Source: Mucor racemosus
Lineage: Eukaryota > Mucoromycota > Mucoromycetes > Mucorales > Mucoraceae
Direction: 5' to 3'
Length of the DNA: 64,000 nucleotides
Assembly (NCBI GenBank): GCA_027405735.1
Contig: JAPEHQ010000002.1
Coordinates: forward strand, 558,001 to 622,000
Shown here: positions 37,126 to 49,369 of the stretch, in pieces
Layout of the letters: each line of letters opens with the position of its first letter
Position numbering within the stretch: the first letter of the stretch is position 1
Notes under the pieces: generated by a model
The model's database searches: none
Told to the model about the DNA's origin: nothing
What the model saw: the letters and a program-made list of their open reading frames with translations, nothing else
Program-made: the position numbers and the translations under genes

Positions 37126-37617
37126 TTATTTATTTAAAGCTAACGTTATCTGACTATCAACTTCTGGTATAGAAGCCAGGTATCCCATATTAATTAATTG
37201 TGGCGGTAAAGAAAGTTTCCGTTGTCTTGGTTGCGGTGGAACTGGTGATGGTTCTTGTTCATGAAATGATATTTTATTACTTGTAGGTGCATCTCCTAAT
37301 GACCAACGTTTACCACTATTAGGGTTATTGTTATTTGGATTCACGTATAACGCTGTTTCTATACATTGAGTTAATAAATCTTGTTGATGCTGCTGCTGTT
37401 GTTGTTGTTGCGCTTGGTCTAGATGTATATTACTCTGACTTATTGCTTTCGGTGTAGATCGCCAATGACGTAGACTAGAAAACCGCTTTAAAGAACCTTG
37501 TTGGCCTGATGTTGAAGATGATGTTGTCGAATCGGAATCTATTGATGCCGTTTTATTATCATTTTGAGGCTTTTGTTGATGTTTTTTAATCTTGAACAAC
37601 CGATCAAATAATTGCAT
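37126..37617 (-). CDS. Unrecognised low-complexity protein with polyQ and basophilic Ser sites
   Basis: Single exon, 163 aa from MQLFDRLFKIKKHQ; an upstream in-frame Met at 37659 would add a poly-Phe stretch that looks like UTR. It has a Ser/Thr-rich section, a QAQQQQQQQHQQ run, and three spaced basic-Ser motifs (LKRFSSLRHW, GKRWSLGD, RQRKLSLPP) of the R/K-x-x-S type used by PKA-like kinases or 14-3-3 proteins. The ORF is long for this base composition and its codon use resembles neighbouring genes, so I believe it is real. I do not recognise a family. Confidence 0.65.
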   Translation of the reverse strand: MQLFDRLFKIKKHQQKPQNDNKTASIDSDSTTSSSTSGQQGSLKRFSSLRHWRSTPKAISQSNIHLDQAQQQQQQQHQQDLLTQCIETALYVNPNNNNPNSGKRWSLGDAPTSNKISFHEQEPSPVPPQPRQRKLSLPPQLINMGYLASIPEVDSQITLALNK

Positions 37618-37983
37618 TTTGTGTTGATTTATAATGAAAAAAAAAAAAAGAGAAAGCAAAAGAAGAAGGGAAGTTATTAAAAAAAGGTGTCAATAAAACT
37701 GCAGGAGACACATTTTAGTTCAAATAAGCCACTCGTATACTACTGAATTCATAAGTGAATTATATTACATCTACCCCTTATCATGTTTGAAAGAAATCAT
37801 GAAAATGTCACTTTACATTTAATAACTGAAAGCAGTCAATCTATTAGTTAGATTTCTCATTCTAAGAAATAGAAACCATTGGCTAAAAACCACAAACTTG
37901 TAGCAAATTTGGTGAATTATTAATCTAAATAAATCCGGGGGAGAATTACAAACTTGTTCTTTTTAACTTTCTTGATATATAAT
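37618..37983. promoter_or_regulatory. Divergent promoter region, polyQ protein / thioredoxin
   Basis: 366 bp between divergent starts. 'gatatataatATG' directly precedes the thioredoxin start codon, too close to be its TATA box. Nothing else is recognised. Confidence 0.35.
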
Positions 37984-38507
37984 ATGAATTCTCTTCGTAC
38001 TGCTGCTATTAGACCTGCTAGACAATGTAAGAAAACATACAACAACAAAATCTATTTTTAATCTAATTTTAGTTACTTTAGTTGCTCGTTCTTTCCATGC
38101 TGCTCAACCTCGTTTGACAGGAAAGACCGTTGAAGCTACTTCCGAGACTTTTGAGAAGCTTGTCACTAAGGCTGACCACCCTGTTATTGTTGACTTTTAT
38201 GCCGAGTAAATTATGCAATGCCTCTTTATATTTATATACAACATGTAACTAACCTTATGATTATAGCTGGTGTGGTCCTTGTAAAATGTTGGGCCCTTTG
38301 TTGACAAAATCCGTAGCTGCTAACCCCAAGGTTACTTTGGTCAAGATCAATGTTGATGATAATCAAGACATTGCTGCTCAATTCAAGGTTGCTGCTTTAC
38401 CTACCGTATCTGCTTTTAATGACGGAAAGGTTGTTGATTCTTTTGTTGGTATGCGCAACGGTCCTATGGTTGACCAATTTGTAAAGAAACATGCCGAACT
38501 TGCTTAA
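37984..38507 (+). CDS. Mitochondrial thioredoxin
   Basis: Three exons: 37984-38026, 38073-38205 and 38267-38507, giving 138 aa. The first 30 or so residues (MNSLRTAAIRPARQ, then VARSFHAAQPRL) are Arg/Ser-rich without acidic residues, as in a mitochondrial presequence. The mature domain shows [20 protein letters not shown] (redox Cys about 61 and 64) and the cis-Pro in AALPTVSAF. It reduces protein disulphides in the matrix, partnering thioredoxin reductase and peroxiredoxin. Introns are very short (46 and 61 nt). Confidence 0.95.
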
Positions 38508-39449
38508 ACATTTGAAGTTGTAGCTCAGTTTTGTTGTACATATACACATATATCTTGTTTGATTAATAATAAAATTTAATTTTGTTTACATTCGATAAGA
38601 ATAGCTTAATTTCATGCGCAATGCGTTTGGTATAAAAAGGGAAAGCATATTGCGTGTAATTTTAGTTTATACCAAGTGATATGCTAGTAGCATGTGTGAA
38701 CATAAATAAATGACCACATCTACAAATGGCTATTTTCATATATTCATCGTGCATTGCAATTAAGTTAAAATAGGCTATCCAGGTATTTACACAATTACTA
38801 CGAAAATCAAACTGAATAATTACAATATTTGAGAAACAAAATGTCTTTTGAGGGTTTTTATGCCAACGTAACTGGTCTACTGTATATATCAGAATTAGGA
38901 ATTACTGAATTACCAATTTGGAACATCTGTCAAACCATGATGTTTAACATGCAAATCAGACAATGTTGCATGTCATGCGTCTATCATCATGCTATATACT
39001 ATTGAATCGTAGAAGCGCAATCCCAGTATACCCATACAACAACCATATATTCACTCTAACTATATTATCATTCATATTTAACATGCTCATCCAACATAGC
39101 ATTCAAAGTACCCAGCTTTCAAATAAACCAAGCACTATACCCATATATACCTGGAGTTAAGGGTTTGAAAATGTAATAGTTTGATAATGAGGTAGAAAAA
39201 AATGCATGAAAAATACACCTGCTTATTAATTTCGGTAGTTGTCATTGCCATATGATATATACAATATACTGCTGCTGATTTAGCGCTATTTCTAATTTTA
39301 AATGGTCTACTGAGCCATAAAACCTACTAGGGAAAAAATGCGCGTTTGATTTTTACGATTTAACTAATAAATCAATGGGATAATAAAATTATATGGCTAG
39401 ATACTGCTACAGCTGCAATATATATATTGAAAATTACAGCCCATTTGGA
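38508..39449. repeat. Intergenic with a dispersed repeat block (38880-39010)
   Basis: After the thioredoxin 3' UTR the only structure seen is a block of about 130 bp. It runs from 'agaattaggaattactgaatt' through 'aaccatgatgtttaacatgc' to 'tatcatcatgcta'. It recurs within the insertion at about 570-690, where a few bases differ. The plus ORF at 38963-39160 is not supported. Confidence 0.5.
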
Positions 39450-39667
39450 TCAGTATTCATTAATTGCAAGTATTTTCCCAGTTGTTTTATTTTTTTTAAG
39501 CAGAGGAAGGCAGGTTTCTCTTTGAAAGTCGTGTTTTAATCCTTCAAAAATAGCTGTTAATTAATGAAATCAAGATACGTTATTCATACATCTACTACAC
39601 ATTAAGTACAAGTTTGAAATTCAATTTTGAACTATTATATGATTTTATAAAAATTTTCAAAGAATAC

Positions 39668-40065
39668 AGTATCTGAAACAATTCATCATACATAATAGTT
39701 AAAACACGTACGAGTTTTTATTTCTCCATTTCCACGGCAACTTGGGGAGGCTACGCCTTCTGCAATTCTGTGGATCAACATTAGAAGTACCTACCATTGC
39801 AATGGGAGCTCATTTGGACCCATATTTGGTGAGAACTAACGCGTTTGCTCTGTTATGTCAATACTCATCCTAGGTCTTACATCCAAGGTCACAGTCTATA
39901 ATTAGTGTTACAGTAAATCAATGCGGATCATTGACTTACATCATATTATTCTTAGATAGTAAAACCCTAGTAATAGTTATAATTAATGTACAGTATATAA
40001 ATACATCCAAAGGATGTATTATTGATAAAAGTGTAATATTCTGGCAAGACTCTTTTGACATTTCA
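39668..40065 (+). mobile_element. Insertion in family A copy III, related to the palindrome spacer
   Basis: About 400 bp are absent from copy II. Within it, 39838-39980 ('gttatgtcaatactcatcctaggtc' region through 'ttagatagtaaaaccc') matches both flanks of the LTR in the spacer of the big palindrome (53890-53990 and 54200-54240), without the LTR. This copy therefore represents the empty site of that LTR. No ORF is supported. Ends are approximate. Confidence 0.5.
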
Positions 40066-40150
40066 TAACCAACTTCTTGTTCAAATTTACCGAATGCACA
40101 ATGGCCAGTAAGCTGATTCCTTGAATACTTGTAGTATCTACTCATATGTA

Positions 40151-40633
40151 GTGATATTAAACGAGCCGAGCCTTTTTTATGCAGCCGAGCTTTTCTCAAG
40201 GCTCGTTAAAGTTAGACGAGCTTACAAAAAAGCTCGTTCAACCTCGACGAGCTTTTTTTTGCGCGTGACTAGAGCTCGTTTACCCCAAACGAGCTTTTTT
40301 ATGCAGCGACTAAAACTCATCATCTCAATGCGAGCTTTATTTTACCTTTCCAGTGACAAATATCTAAAGTAAAGCAAACTTATGAATGTCAATTGACAAT
40401 TATCTAAAGTAATAATGTCATAGCATTTACTAATTATTATTTAAATTTGAACTTTTTGAAAAGAAGTCAAAAGCTCGTCTTTCTCAAACGAGCTTTTTAA
40501 AAAAAAGTCAAAAACTCGTCTTTGTCAAACGAGCTTTTATTAAAGCTCGGCTCGAGCTCGAGTGATACAAAGCTCGGCTCGTTGTGGCGAGCTTTGGTCA
40601 AGCTCGTCCTAGGCTCGGCTCGTCTTTTATACT
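40151..40633 (+). mobile_element. AGCTCG-rich MITE-like element with terminal inverted repeats
   Basis: A 483-bp insert in family A copy III. The left end carries ACGAGCCGAGCC and the right end its reverse complement GGCTCGGCTCGT. The interior is filled with gagctt/aagctcg words in both orientations. The bases flanking it, 'tactcatatgta', occur on both sides (40139-40150 and 40634-40645) while copy II has a single corresponding site, so this is a target-site duplication of up to 12 bp. The true duplication could be 8 bp, as in hAT elements. No transposase is encoded. Confidence 0.7.
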
Positions 40634-42390
40634 TACTCATATGTAATATTCATGTAAAGTGGTAGCTTACTTGGATCAGTATTCATAGAGATCGTAGTGT
40701 TTAAATTGTTTCCAATAATAATAAAAATGCGCAGCAAACCAGTAATCTATAGGTGCACTTTATTGGTAATGATTTTCTCGATAAACAGTAGGTTTTGAAA
40801 GTTACCCTTTGAGATCAGCGTGTCCAAGATGTGTTCCTACTCTCATGTAAAGTTAAAAGTTAATAGGATCGAAATTCGCTGAGACAGGACTTTTGCTGTC
40901 GATTTTTTACAGTTGTAAAAAGTAGGTTTTGGATGGTTATTAAATGGTTATTATCGAATGTTTTCATCCAATATTGAGTCGAATTACGTAAAACCTTCAA
41001 AGGATATGTACTTTCCCTTTATGAGCCATCGATATCAGCCCGAAAATACAAGAGTTGATCCTAAGATATAAGTGCACTGGCCAAACATTGCTCAAAATTA
41101 ACCTAAAATTGATCGTAAAAATTTACTATCTAAACTGAAATGTAACTTTTCTATATGCGCAAGATAGATCCAGCTGCAAGCTATACCGTTGTTTTTGTTT
41201 CAGCCAAAAATATTAATTTTTCATCGAGATAATCAAAATAATAGCTCATATCGCAGCTTACAGCTTATAATAACGGGATTCCAAAATTTATTTTAAAAAA
41301 TGGACGAAAAATGATGAAAAAAACAAAATTGTTTAATTGATCATGAACTGCAAAGTAAGTCGACCTAGTATACTAAATAGCTTTTGTACAGTTTTAAATT
41401 CTGCATCTATCCAAATAAAATTCAGACAAACATTTCACACTAAATTTTGCGTAAAATGCAATTGAAATTTTGGAGGTTTTTTGAAGATACACAACACTTT
41501 TTATAAGCATATTCAAAATATAATAAATTGGAATGATGCGCAAAACAATTATCTATCGATTGAGCTATTGCAAAATCTTGTAGCTGCATTATTCGTAGAG
41601 GAAACAACATTTTTGTCCAAATTTTTTTCAGATTCAGAATTTGGGATGAGGGTATATAAGGGAAAAATGGAAGCTAGAAATGGAGGTACCTTTTTGTACA
41701 TATTTTTGAGGATATCTCCACGAAAAATCAATATTTTGAAAAACTCTAAATTGGGTCTGAGAGAGCTTAACGAGCTTGATGACATGAATGCAAAAAAAAA
41801 TGTTGCTCGATTTAACCAATATTTTGAAATCTACTATAATAATGCCAGAAAAATGAAAAAAAAAATAAAAGTACTCAGAATTTTTTTATATTAAAATATG
41901 TTATAGAGCACTTTAAAACAAGTAAGTTTCATTATTAGAAAGTGTTAGTATAGCTTAATGTTTTCTGGAGATATAAAGCCTCAAAGTTTTCAACCCTTTA
42001 GCAGTGAAATACTCGTAAAAAATCTGAAACATTAGCACTGAAAAATTAATACCAACTGCAAAAAATAGGATATTTCCGGATACTTGTTTTTGGATTACAG
42101 GTGAGCATCTCAGGTACATTAGCATATAATTTTTTCTTGGTGTTATTTAGTGAAAACAAAAAGTAGATCAGGGATAAAAAGTGAGACCCAGTTTTTAAAG
42201 AAAAAGCAATGAATTTTACGTGTTTTGAGACTTTCATGACATATAAAATAAATGTAGGGCTAGATAGCACAGCACGACCAATTTATATGTATTTAGCAGT
42301 GTCCAAGGTATCTCATAAAAAGTGTTTCGTATGAGGTTAGCTATAGAAAAGAGGGCACGCTTCGATTTTGAAGATTGAAAGCTATGAAAA

Positions 42391-43008
42391 TTCAAACTTT
42401 GCTCGAGCAGATATCTACAAAAAGAAATACAAAATGTAACTTTTTTCTGAGTATATCAGACCGTTAATCAATTTCGTCAGTTTTAGAGGGTAATTTTAAT
42501 CAAACTATATTGGTTTTTCCTCGAAATTGATTTCCAGCCTGTTCATTAAGCCATGTTGGCTGAAGAAAGGGTCGATAATCGCTATGAAATTTATCTTTAT
42601 CTGCAAGTTAGAGAGATTAAATTACATAAACAGAAAGAACAAGGCATGATTAATTTCTTTGTATACTGTTTTTAGGTTTCTCGTTGTTTAATAGCTTCGG
42701 TTTGAGTCTTCTTCGAGCTTGAAAAAGTATGTACATTCGTCTTCAAAGGATTGTTTGATAACAAATAACGCATATTATTTCACATCTTTTTTTGAATTTC
42801 AATTATGTTTAAATTTTTCTACTCTGTGATAATTTTTTTCCGGCTTTTTAAGGTATAGATATTGTGAGTTGTACGTATATGTTTTACATGCTCACAAACA
42901 TTGAAGTTTATTCAATAACCGCAAAAACGCGATAAAATTTTCTGTTGTTTGACGGGTTATTCCAGAGTTCGTTCTTCTTTTTTGCAACAAAGATATATCA
43001 CAATTAAA
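42391..43008. promoter_or_regulatory. Upstream region of the NIC96-like gene
   Basis: About 620 bp. The last 100 bp must contain the promoter; a T-rich stretch and 'aaaacgcgataaaa' are visible. No ORF or repeat is supported here. Confidence 0.35.
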
Positions 43009-45971
43009 ATGTCCAAGTTTAAAAAACTTTTGCAGGACTCCAAAGAACTGCCTAGCTTGTCAACAAAGTATGATTCACCAAAATTACAGCATGATCTGAA
43101 CCAGTTGGGTGCAGAATCCAATTTGATTGCCTCTAAAATCGATACCTCTAAAGATAATAATGCTATGGGGTAAATACATATATAATCTCAATAACAACTA
43201 ATAGCTAATAAACTATTGTAGACATTACTTTTTAGCACAAGGTGGGGCCAATACCCATGAAAATAGCCAATATTTAAAAGATGTTGATACAAGATTTACT
43301 TTCGAACCTATTCAAATGATTAAAAAGACAAATGTTGAAGTAAGCATTACTCTTACAGATGAAATCAGTTAATAATAATTGTTATTACGGTAATAGGCAC
43401 ATTTGAAGCAGGTACAGGAAACCTATATGAAAGAGACGGTAGAAGAATCTAGACGCAAGGTAATTGGAAATCGTGTAATGTTTTGATTAATGCGTATTGA
43501 CAGTATCCATGTTAGACACAACAAACAGTTTTAGATAGTATGAACGAACAAAGAAATGCTCATTGGAGTTTGAAGAAGAATTTGATATTGCAAGAATGGG
43601 ATTTAGAAGAGACTAATAGAACATTTGGACGTTTAGACATTTACAAGGATAGCAAGGTACAAAAATAATTTTATGATCCACACAAAAAGATATTCAATAT
43701 TGTTATAGATTACACAATCCATGAAGAAGCAAAAGATAGAATATGCTGCTGTCGTTAAAGAAATCAACGAAAAGAGATTAACAGAACAGCCAATTCCTAT
43801 TGTTGAAATGTTTACAAAAGTGTCAGAATCAGTTACATGCACTAACAGCCAAAAAACCTCCATGAATGCTGCTTGGGATATTGTATCTCAATTGACTTGT
43901 GAAAAGTCTAATCGTATATATGGAGCCTATATGGGCGAAAAACAGGACAAATATCAAATATTAACCATGCAACAACGGTTAATAAAATCAGCACGAGTGT
44001 ACCTTGAGAGCCAGTATGTGGTAGTAATTGAAATATTTTATATGTATGTACATGACTAAAAAGATTCAAATATTTTTAGATTTCAATCCGTTGTCAATGA
44101 AGCTTTAAGAAAGAATGCTGCTGCAAATGTTGGCGGAACTTTGTCCAAGAAGCATCGTTTGAACTCATATATGAGGTTACAGTATAAAGATACAAAGAGC
44201 TCTTTGTGGAGTAATCCCAATCTCGAAATCCATAACGATACTCCCATTTGGTTATTTACATATCTTTTGATCCGCTGTGGTTATTACAATTTAGCCATTG
44301 AATTTGTAGAAGAAAGAACTCAACATTTTAGCAATGCTCCAGAGTTTTGTAAAATTTTGAAAGAATTTTGTACCAATGCTGATTACAAGTAAGGATATTA
44401 TCTTTCTATGAGAGGGTTCTTTATCTAATCTGAACTTATTGTAGTATTTCTGAGGCTAGTAGAATTGAAATCAACAAACATTATGAATTAATGAAATACG
44501 ATAATAAGTCTCACGATCCATACAAGATTTTGCTGTACAAAATTATTGGTCGGTGCGAGTTACACATCAAGAACGAACCGATAATTACAATGATAGAGGA
44601 TTCATTATGGTTGCAGCTCATGTTGATTAGAGAAACTGCCGAGAATGCAGAATCTGGACATCAAGTGTATCACCTTTCAGAGTTCCAAGACATGATTTGT
44701 CAAGTAGATCATACTAAATACGATAAAGATGGTTTAAATCCTTGGTTTTATTTTAATATGCTACTTCTTTCTTTACAATTTGAAAAGGTTTTTATATGAT
44801 ATATATAGAACAATATCAATTGGTATTAACTAGTGTTTGCCTAGGCTATCAATTATTTACATGGCTATGAAGAACTCAGAATGCAAGCTGTACATCTTGG
44901 GATTGTATTTGTTTATTATGGTCTTGTCCGTATCCCATCAAAGCCAAATAATAACATTTATGATATATGTAAGTTTATTTTAGGCACAAGAATCCTAATT
45001 AAAGACATACTAATGATTCGCTTTAGTGCTTTCCGAACCGAATCATAATACATGCTTAAATTATACTGGTTTGATTAGTCAATACATCCGTTCATTTTCA
45101 CCTGATGAAAGTCAAGAAGCACTTCAATATTTATACCTATTGACCTTGTACCCATATAAAGAAATGTTTACCGTTTGTCAAGAAAAGGTGGTCCAACAAA
45201 TTGTCCATTGCAACGACTTTAAGGCCATTTTAGGTGAAAAGGAAGCGTACTTAAATACTCGCGTTGGTTCAATTGACAAGTATAAACCTCTATTGGGTTT
45301 CCATTGTTACGATACTGGAAATAACAAATATAAAGAGCTTATCGTTGCTCCTGTTGCCAATATATTCCGAAATCTTGGTAGATACAAGGATGCTGTTTAC
45401 GTATTTGAATTATGTAATGGTTATAAGGAAGTCTTCAAAGCATTAAATCAAGAAATACACAGAATCATTACTAGATATGACTATGCAGATCACAAAAATA
45501 CTCTTATTGAGCCCATGCAAAGTCTCGCCGACTTTTGCGTCAATACACTTGCCAAATACAACAGATACTATTCTGACCCTCAAGATGAGGATATTGTTCG
45601 ATTACATAAAATTCTTTTGAACTTTTTGCGTGCAACTTTGGAGAATCATATTGGCAATCTTGACAAGGCTATTGAATATATTCGCAATACAGATGTTTTT
45701 CCCGTTCACTCTGATTTAAATACGATAATGCGACACGTTACCGAATTCCAAAATCAAGATGATTATGTGAGAAATCTCTTGCCATACATCATTTTGATTG
45801 CTTTAGAAGAAAAATCTAATTGCAAGCCAATTTCAGCATTTCTTACAATGGGTAAATTACAAATGCCAGAAAGTCTTCAGAATCGTGTTGATCAGTAAGT
45901 AAATCAACAAATAAAATTCCACATGAATTAACAATAATCTTCATAGGAAAATATTGCAAAACATTGTATAA
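43009..45971 (+). CDS. NIC96: Nucleoporin Nic96/Nup93
   Basis: Ten exons: 43009-43169, 43222-43339, 43397-43459, 43516-43656, 43709-44013, 44080-44388, 44445-44787, 44845-44968, 45027-45894 and 45947-45971, giving 818 aa, the usual Nup93/Nic96 length. The N-terminus (FKKLLQDSKELPSLSTKYD) is the coiled-coil part that anchors the Nsp1 channel trimer. The rest is the alpha-helical J-shaped solenoid, with family-like blocks PIWLFTYLLIRCGYYNLAIEF, DPYKILLYKIIGRCE and NPWFYFNMLLLSLQFEKAINYLH. It is a scaffold of the nuclear pore inner ring. The last exon encodes eight residues (KILQNIV plus the split codon). All ten exons join in frame with GT-AG introns of 47-66 nt. Confidence 0.9.
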
Positions 45972-46479
45972 TTATGTGTTTATCAACAGATCAATAAATC
46001 AGATTAAAATTCATTAGCGATTCTTTCTTCTCACGGATTCAACTCAACTCAGTTTTCAGTGTTTCACCAAAAAACGATCTTTTTTTTTTTTTTTTTTTTT
46101 TTTATAATAAATTGCACTTTGTAAATCAATCAAACAAATACATGATGCAAAAAAAAAAATAAAAGAAGCTTCCGTTGCAGTTTTTCTTACTGACATGTAT
46201 ATAGCATTTTAATATAACTTAAGAAGAAGAGGCAGAAAAAACTCTTTAATGATTCGACTATTTTCAAAATTTAGTCGAATGAGATTTTCCCTTTCGAAAT
46301 CGATCGGATGACACTTTATCCACCAGCAAACTTTCAATGGAGATTTCATATGATAGGCCAAAGGGTTTGTATATTGCTCATTATTTGTAAACCGGGAATG
46401 GCCGTTATGATGTTTCTAAAGTTTATATACTCGGGATTTCAGAAAAGTTTTCTTCTTTCTTTCCTCTCGAAAACACAAA
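45972..46479. other. Intergenic with poly-T run
   Basis: 508 bp including a T run at 46080-46103. A 'tttatatactcggg' TATA-like site near 46420 is followed by a pyrimidine-rich stretch leading into the small ORF at 46480. This looks like a promoter. The ORF at 46308-46505 is a shadow of it. Confidence 0.4.
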
Positions 46480-46713
46480 ATGTCTCGTTTTATTCAATAT
46501 TCTAATATGCCTTATATGCGAGAACCTTTACATCATATAAACTCAATCCACAGTGATTGCTCAGCAAGTACTATTTCAAGTATCAATCTTGATTCAGGTG
46601 CAAATCACAAAACAGAGACCTTAAAATGGTTCTTTAAAGCTGTCTCGGCAGTTGATAATTCATATAAGGCTACAACAGAAAATCTAAACAAACTAGTGTC
46701 GTTTTATCTCTAA
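46480..46713 (+). CDS. Small hypothetical protein (77 aa)
   Basis: MSRFIQYSNMPYMREP start, mostly polar, Ser-rich, with an amphipathic C-terminal half (ETLKWFFKAVSAVDNSYKAT). It is preceded by a TATA-like element about 60 bp upstream, a CT-rich leader and an 'acaaaATG' context, and followed by an AATAAA near 46852. These make a genuine short gene plausible. No family is recognised; chance remains possible. Confidence 0.5.
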   Translation: MSRFIQYSNMPYMREPLHHINSIHSDCSASTISSINLDSGANHKTETLKWFFKAVSAVDNSYKATTENLNKLVSFYL

Positions 46714-46964
46714 TTTTCATTACTATATTATACCAAAAACTCCACCCCCCTGCTCCATCTTTCTTTGTCCAGAACCTTAATTCTTTCTGTACAGATTGTA
46801 TTATTTTTAGAACCAAGCATTTTTCATTTTACACACTACGCACAACATCTTTAATAAAACTGTAGTACAAACAGTCATTTTTTATGATATTTATTCATGT
46901 ACAACTGTTCTATTGATATAGATCCTTTTTTTATTTTCTCATAAAGTTTCTATTTTATTCTATT

Positions 46965-48691
46965 ATGAAGCTATTCAATATATTCTTATTGTCTACCAGT
47001 ATATCTTTGGCTCAGGCTATCCTTCCAACTCCCAGATATAATGGAGGTATTTAAAAATATAACGAGATCAAAAAAGAACGTATCTGATAAAAAATACAAA
47101 GGATGTGCAGTAATAAATCAAAACATTTATTGCTATGGTGGAACTACAAATCGATTGCCAACATCAGACCATTATTCATTAGATTTAACAAGGGATTTTT
47201 CTATTTCAAATTCCATTGAATCTTGGAATAATGTAGTGCCTGTTGGCGATTTTATAGTTGAACCAAACAGTTTATTCTCGATCGTACCTTTAAATAACAG
47301 TTATTTGATTCATGGTGGTTTGGGATATGGTTCCTCAACTCAATATCTAAAGAATACAACTGTTATTTATCATGCAAGCAATAACTCTTGGAGCGCATTA
47401 CAGCCAAAAAATCAAACTTTAATGGTGCCAAGGTAATTCAAAAGTGTGTACGTCAGAGAATAGTTGATTTAAAACATCTATTTTGTATATTTATAGCCGC
47501 GAGGAAACTTGTACGCTTGATCCGTCAAATCGGATGTGGACTTGGGGTGGTATAAGGTAAGATTACTGACTTGTTTTGATATTCACATGATTGATTTTTT
47601 TTTTATTGTGTTTATAGTGATAATACAACCGCTATCAGTATCAACAAAACAACTTATCATGACGAATTCCAAGTATTGGATTTGAACGTATGTGAAGCTT
47701 TGCGCAGAAAATCAAGATTTCTAATATTTTATTTATAAACATACAGGCACTAGCTTGGTCTTTTCCAGATAATGATACAAAAACGTCATACCAGCAAACT
47801 ACTATTCCTAATCCGCGTCTAGCGCATACTGCTACATTAAGTGCTTCAGGTCAGTCCATTTACTACATTGGTGGCTTACAAGTAGACAACAGTGGCACTA
47901 GTTTATCTGGTGCTCCCATGAATCAAATTCTGGAATATAATATTACTAGTGGCAATTGGACAACCCATACATCTCCCGTTAATACTACAATTCCTGCTTC
48001 AAGAAGACTTCATTCTGCGACATTGAGTAATTATTATAATTCAGTTTTTCATATTTTTCATTTATTGACATTTGTGTTGCTTTATATAGTACCTAATTCG
48101 GATCTCATATTTGTTTACGGTGGTTCCGTAACAGGTAAAATCATTTAATACATTTCAATTTTGACAGCTCTATTCACACTGCCACTATAGACGCTGCCGA
48201 TGCCGTTGCCGATTACAGTTATTTATTGAATACGACTTCGTTCATTTGGACACCTATCACTATCATTAATTCAAATCTTGGAGCTGGATCACGTTTTGGG
48301 CATTCAGGTAACAAAAGAAAATCATCAGAATAGCTGATTCCCGGTGTAGTAACATTTTAATATTTTAGCTGTACTTCACAATAACAAATCTTTATTTATT
48401 ATTTTTGGTGCTGATGATCTTGGCGTTTTAAGAAATGATTTCTTTGTAATTGATATTGTGCATTGGCAATGGGTTTCCGACTTTAAATCAAATGGTAATT
48501 ATGCTAATACTGCATCTACTACACCTTCATCATCTCCAAACCCAAGTGCTTCATCAACTGCTGTAAATCCAAATTCTAACAGCGAGCAATCTTCGAGTTT
48601 ACAAACAAATGATTTTCCCTTTATATCATTGAATTATATGAAAACTGTATATCTCATGATCGGTACTATGATTCTATTCACATTTTTGTAA
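46965..48691 (+). CDS. Kelch-type beta-propeller membrane or GPI-anchored protein
   Basis: Eight exons: 46965-47046, 47102-47432, 47497-47556, 47618-47687, 47747-48026, 48090-48134, 48191-48307 and 48369-48691, giving 435 aa. A signal peptide (MKLFNIFLLSTSISLAQA) precedes kelch-like blades with repeated YGG/GG...W units (NIYCYGGTT, SYLIHGGLG, MWTWGGIS, SIYYIGGLQ, IFVYGGSVT, LFIIFGADD). It is rich in N-x-S/T sites. A Ser/Asn/Pro-rich stalk follows, and the C-terminus is hydrophobic (YLMIGTMILFTFL) with little after it, as in GPI anchors or single-pass tails. It is probably cell-surface or secretory; no catalytic residues of galactose oxidase are evident. Function is unknown. Confidence 0.82.
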
Positions 48692-49369
48692 AATTTAGTG
48701 ATTGGCAAAAAAGTAATGACTTTAAATCAATATTTATAGCAACTTCAATTTACATTATTCATATACACCCATTCCGTATTCTAATAACCCCTAATAATTA
48801 AATAAAACTCTCTAATTTATACCAGATGAAATATCGTTTCCCTATTTGCACTTTAATTTATCATCTGTATCCATTACGTAAAAAAATAAAAATGAGAGAG
48901 AGAAAGTATCATTAAATCACTTAGGCTCAGAATATTCGATTGTTTTCATATATTAACTTTACTGAGTACTTGCAGATTATATAAAGTTGAAAACGACACA
49001 TGTCGCATATATAGATAACAAGTAAACCATCAAATTTGTAGTTGATAGGGCATGGTATATAATCTATTTCATCAGAATATGTACTCTTTATATCCTTATG
49101 ATACTACATACTGCAATTTTTATCGGAAAAAACATCATAAACCATGGTTTGTTTTGTAGAATATCAGGTGAAAAGCAAAAGTACGACTATACTTGATCAA
49201 CCCGTGCAATTTTACATGATTTATCTGATGAATTACAATGAATAAAATATATATAACTTTTTACGGTTTTTCGACGCGACAACAATAAGTTTCAGATGTT
49301 TATTTGAATATACTTATCCAAAAACGGCAGTCTTCCAATGAAATTAAAATGATTTATTCCACTATTTAC
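48692..49369. other. Intergenic, no feature seen
   Basis: About 680 bp downstream of the kelch protein. No repeat or ORF with support; 'aataaaactc' near 48800 could be its polyadenylation signal. Confidence 0.4.

Larger units (their letters stand above)
39450..42390 (+). repeat. Dispersed repeat family A, copy III (with nested insertions)
   Basis: Collinear with copy II at 28160-30215 but longer, because two foreign segments interrupt it (about 39668-40065 and 40151-40633). Downstream of 40640 the match to copy II is nearly continuous, down to the 'gagggcacgcttcgattttg' end. The plus ORF at 41481-41894 overlaps the shared ORF region but is frameshifted near its 3' end relative to copies II and IV. 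Confidence 0.8.

Noticed and set aside
45264..45446. Plus ORF inside Nic96 exon 9 in another frame
   Set aside because: Out-of-frame shadow within a long coding exon.
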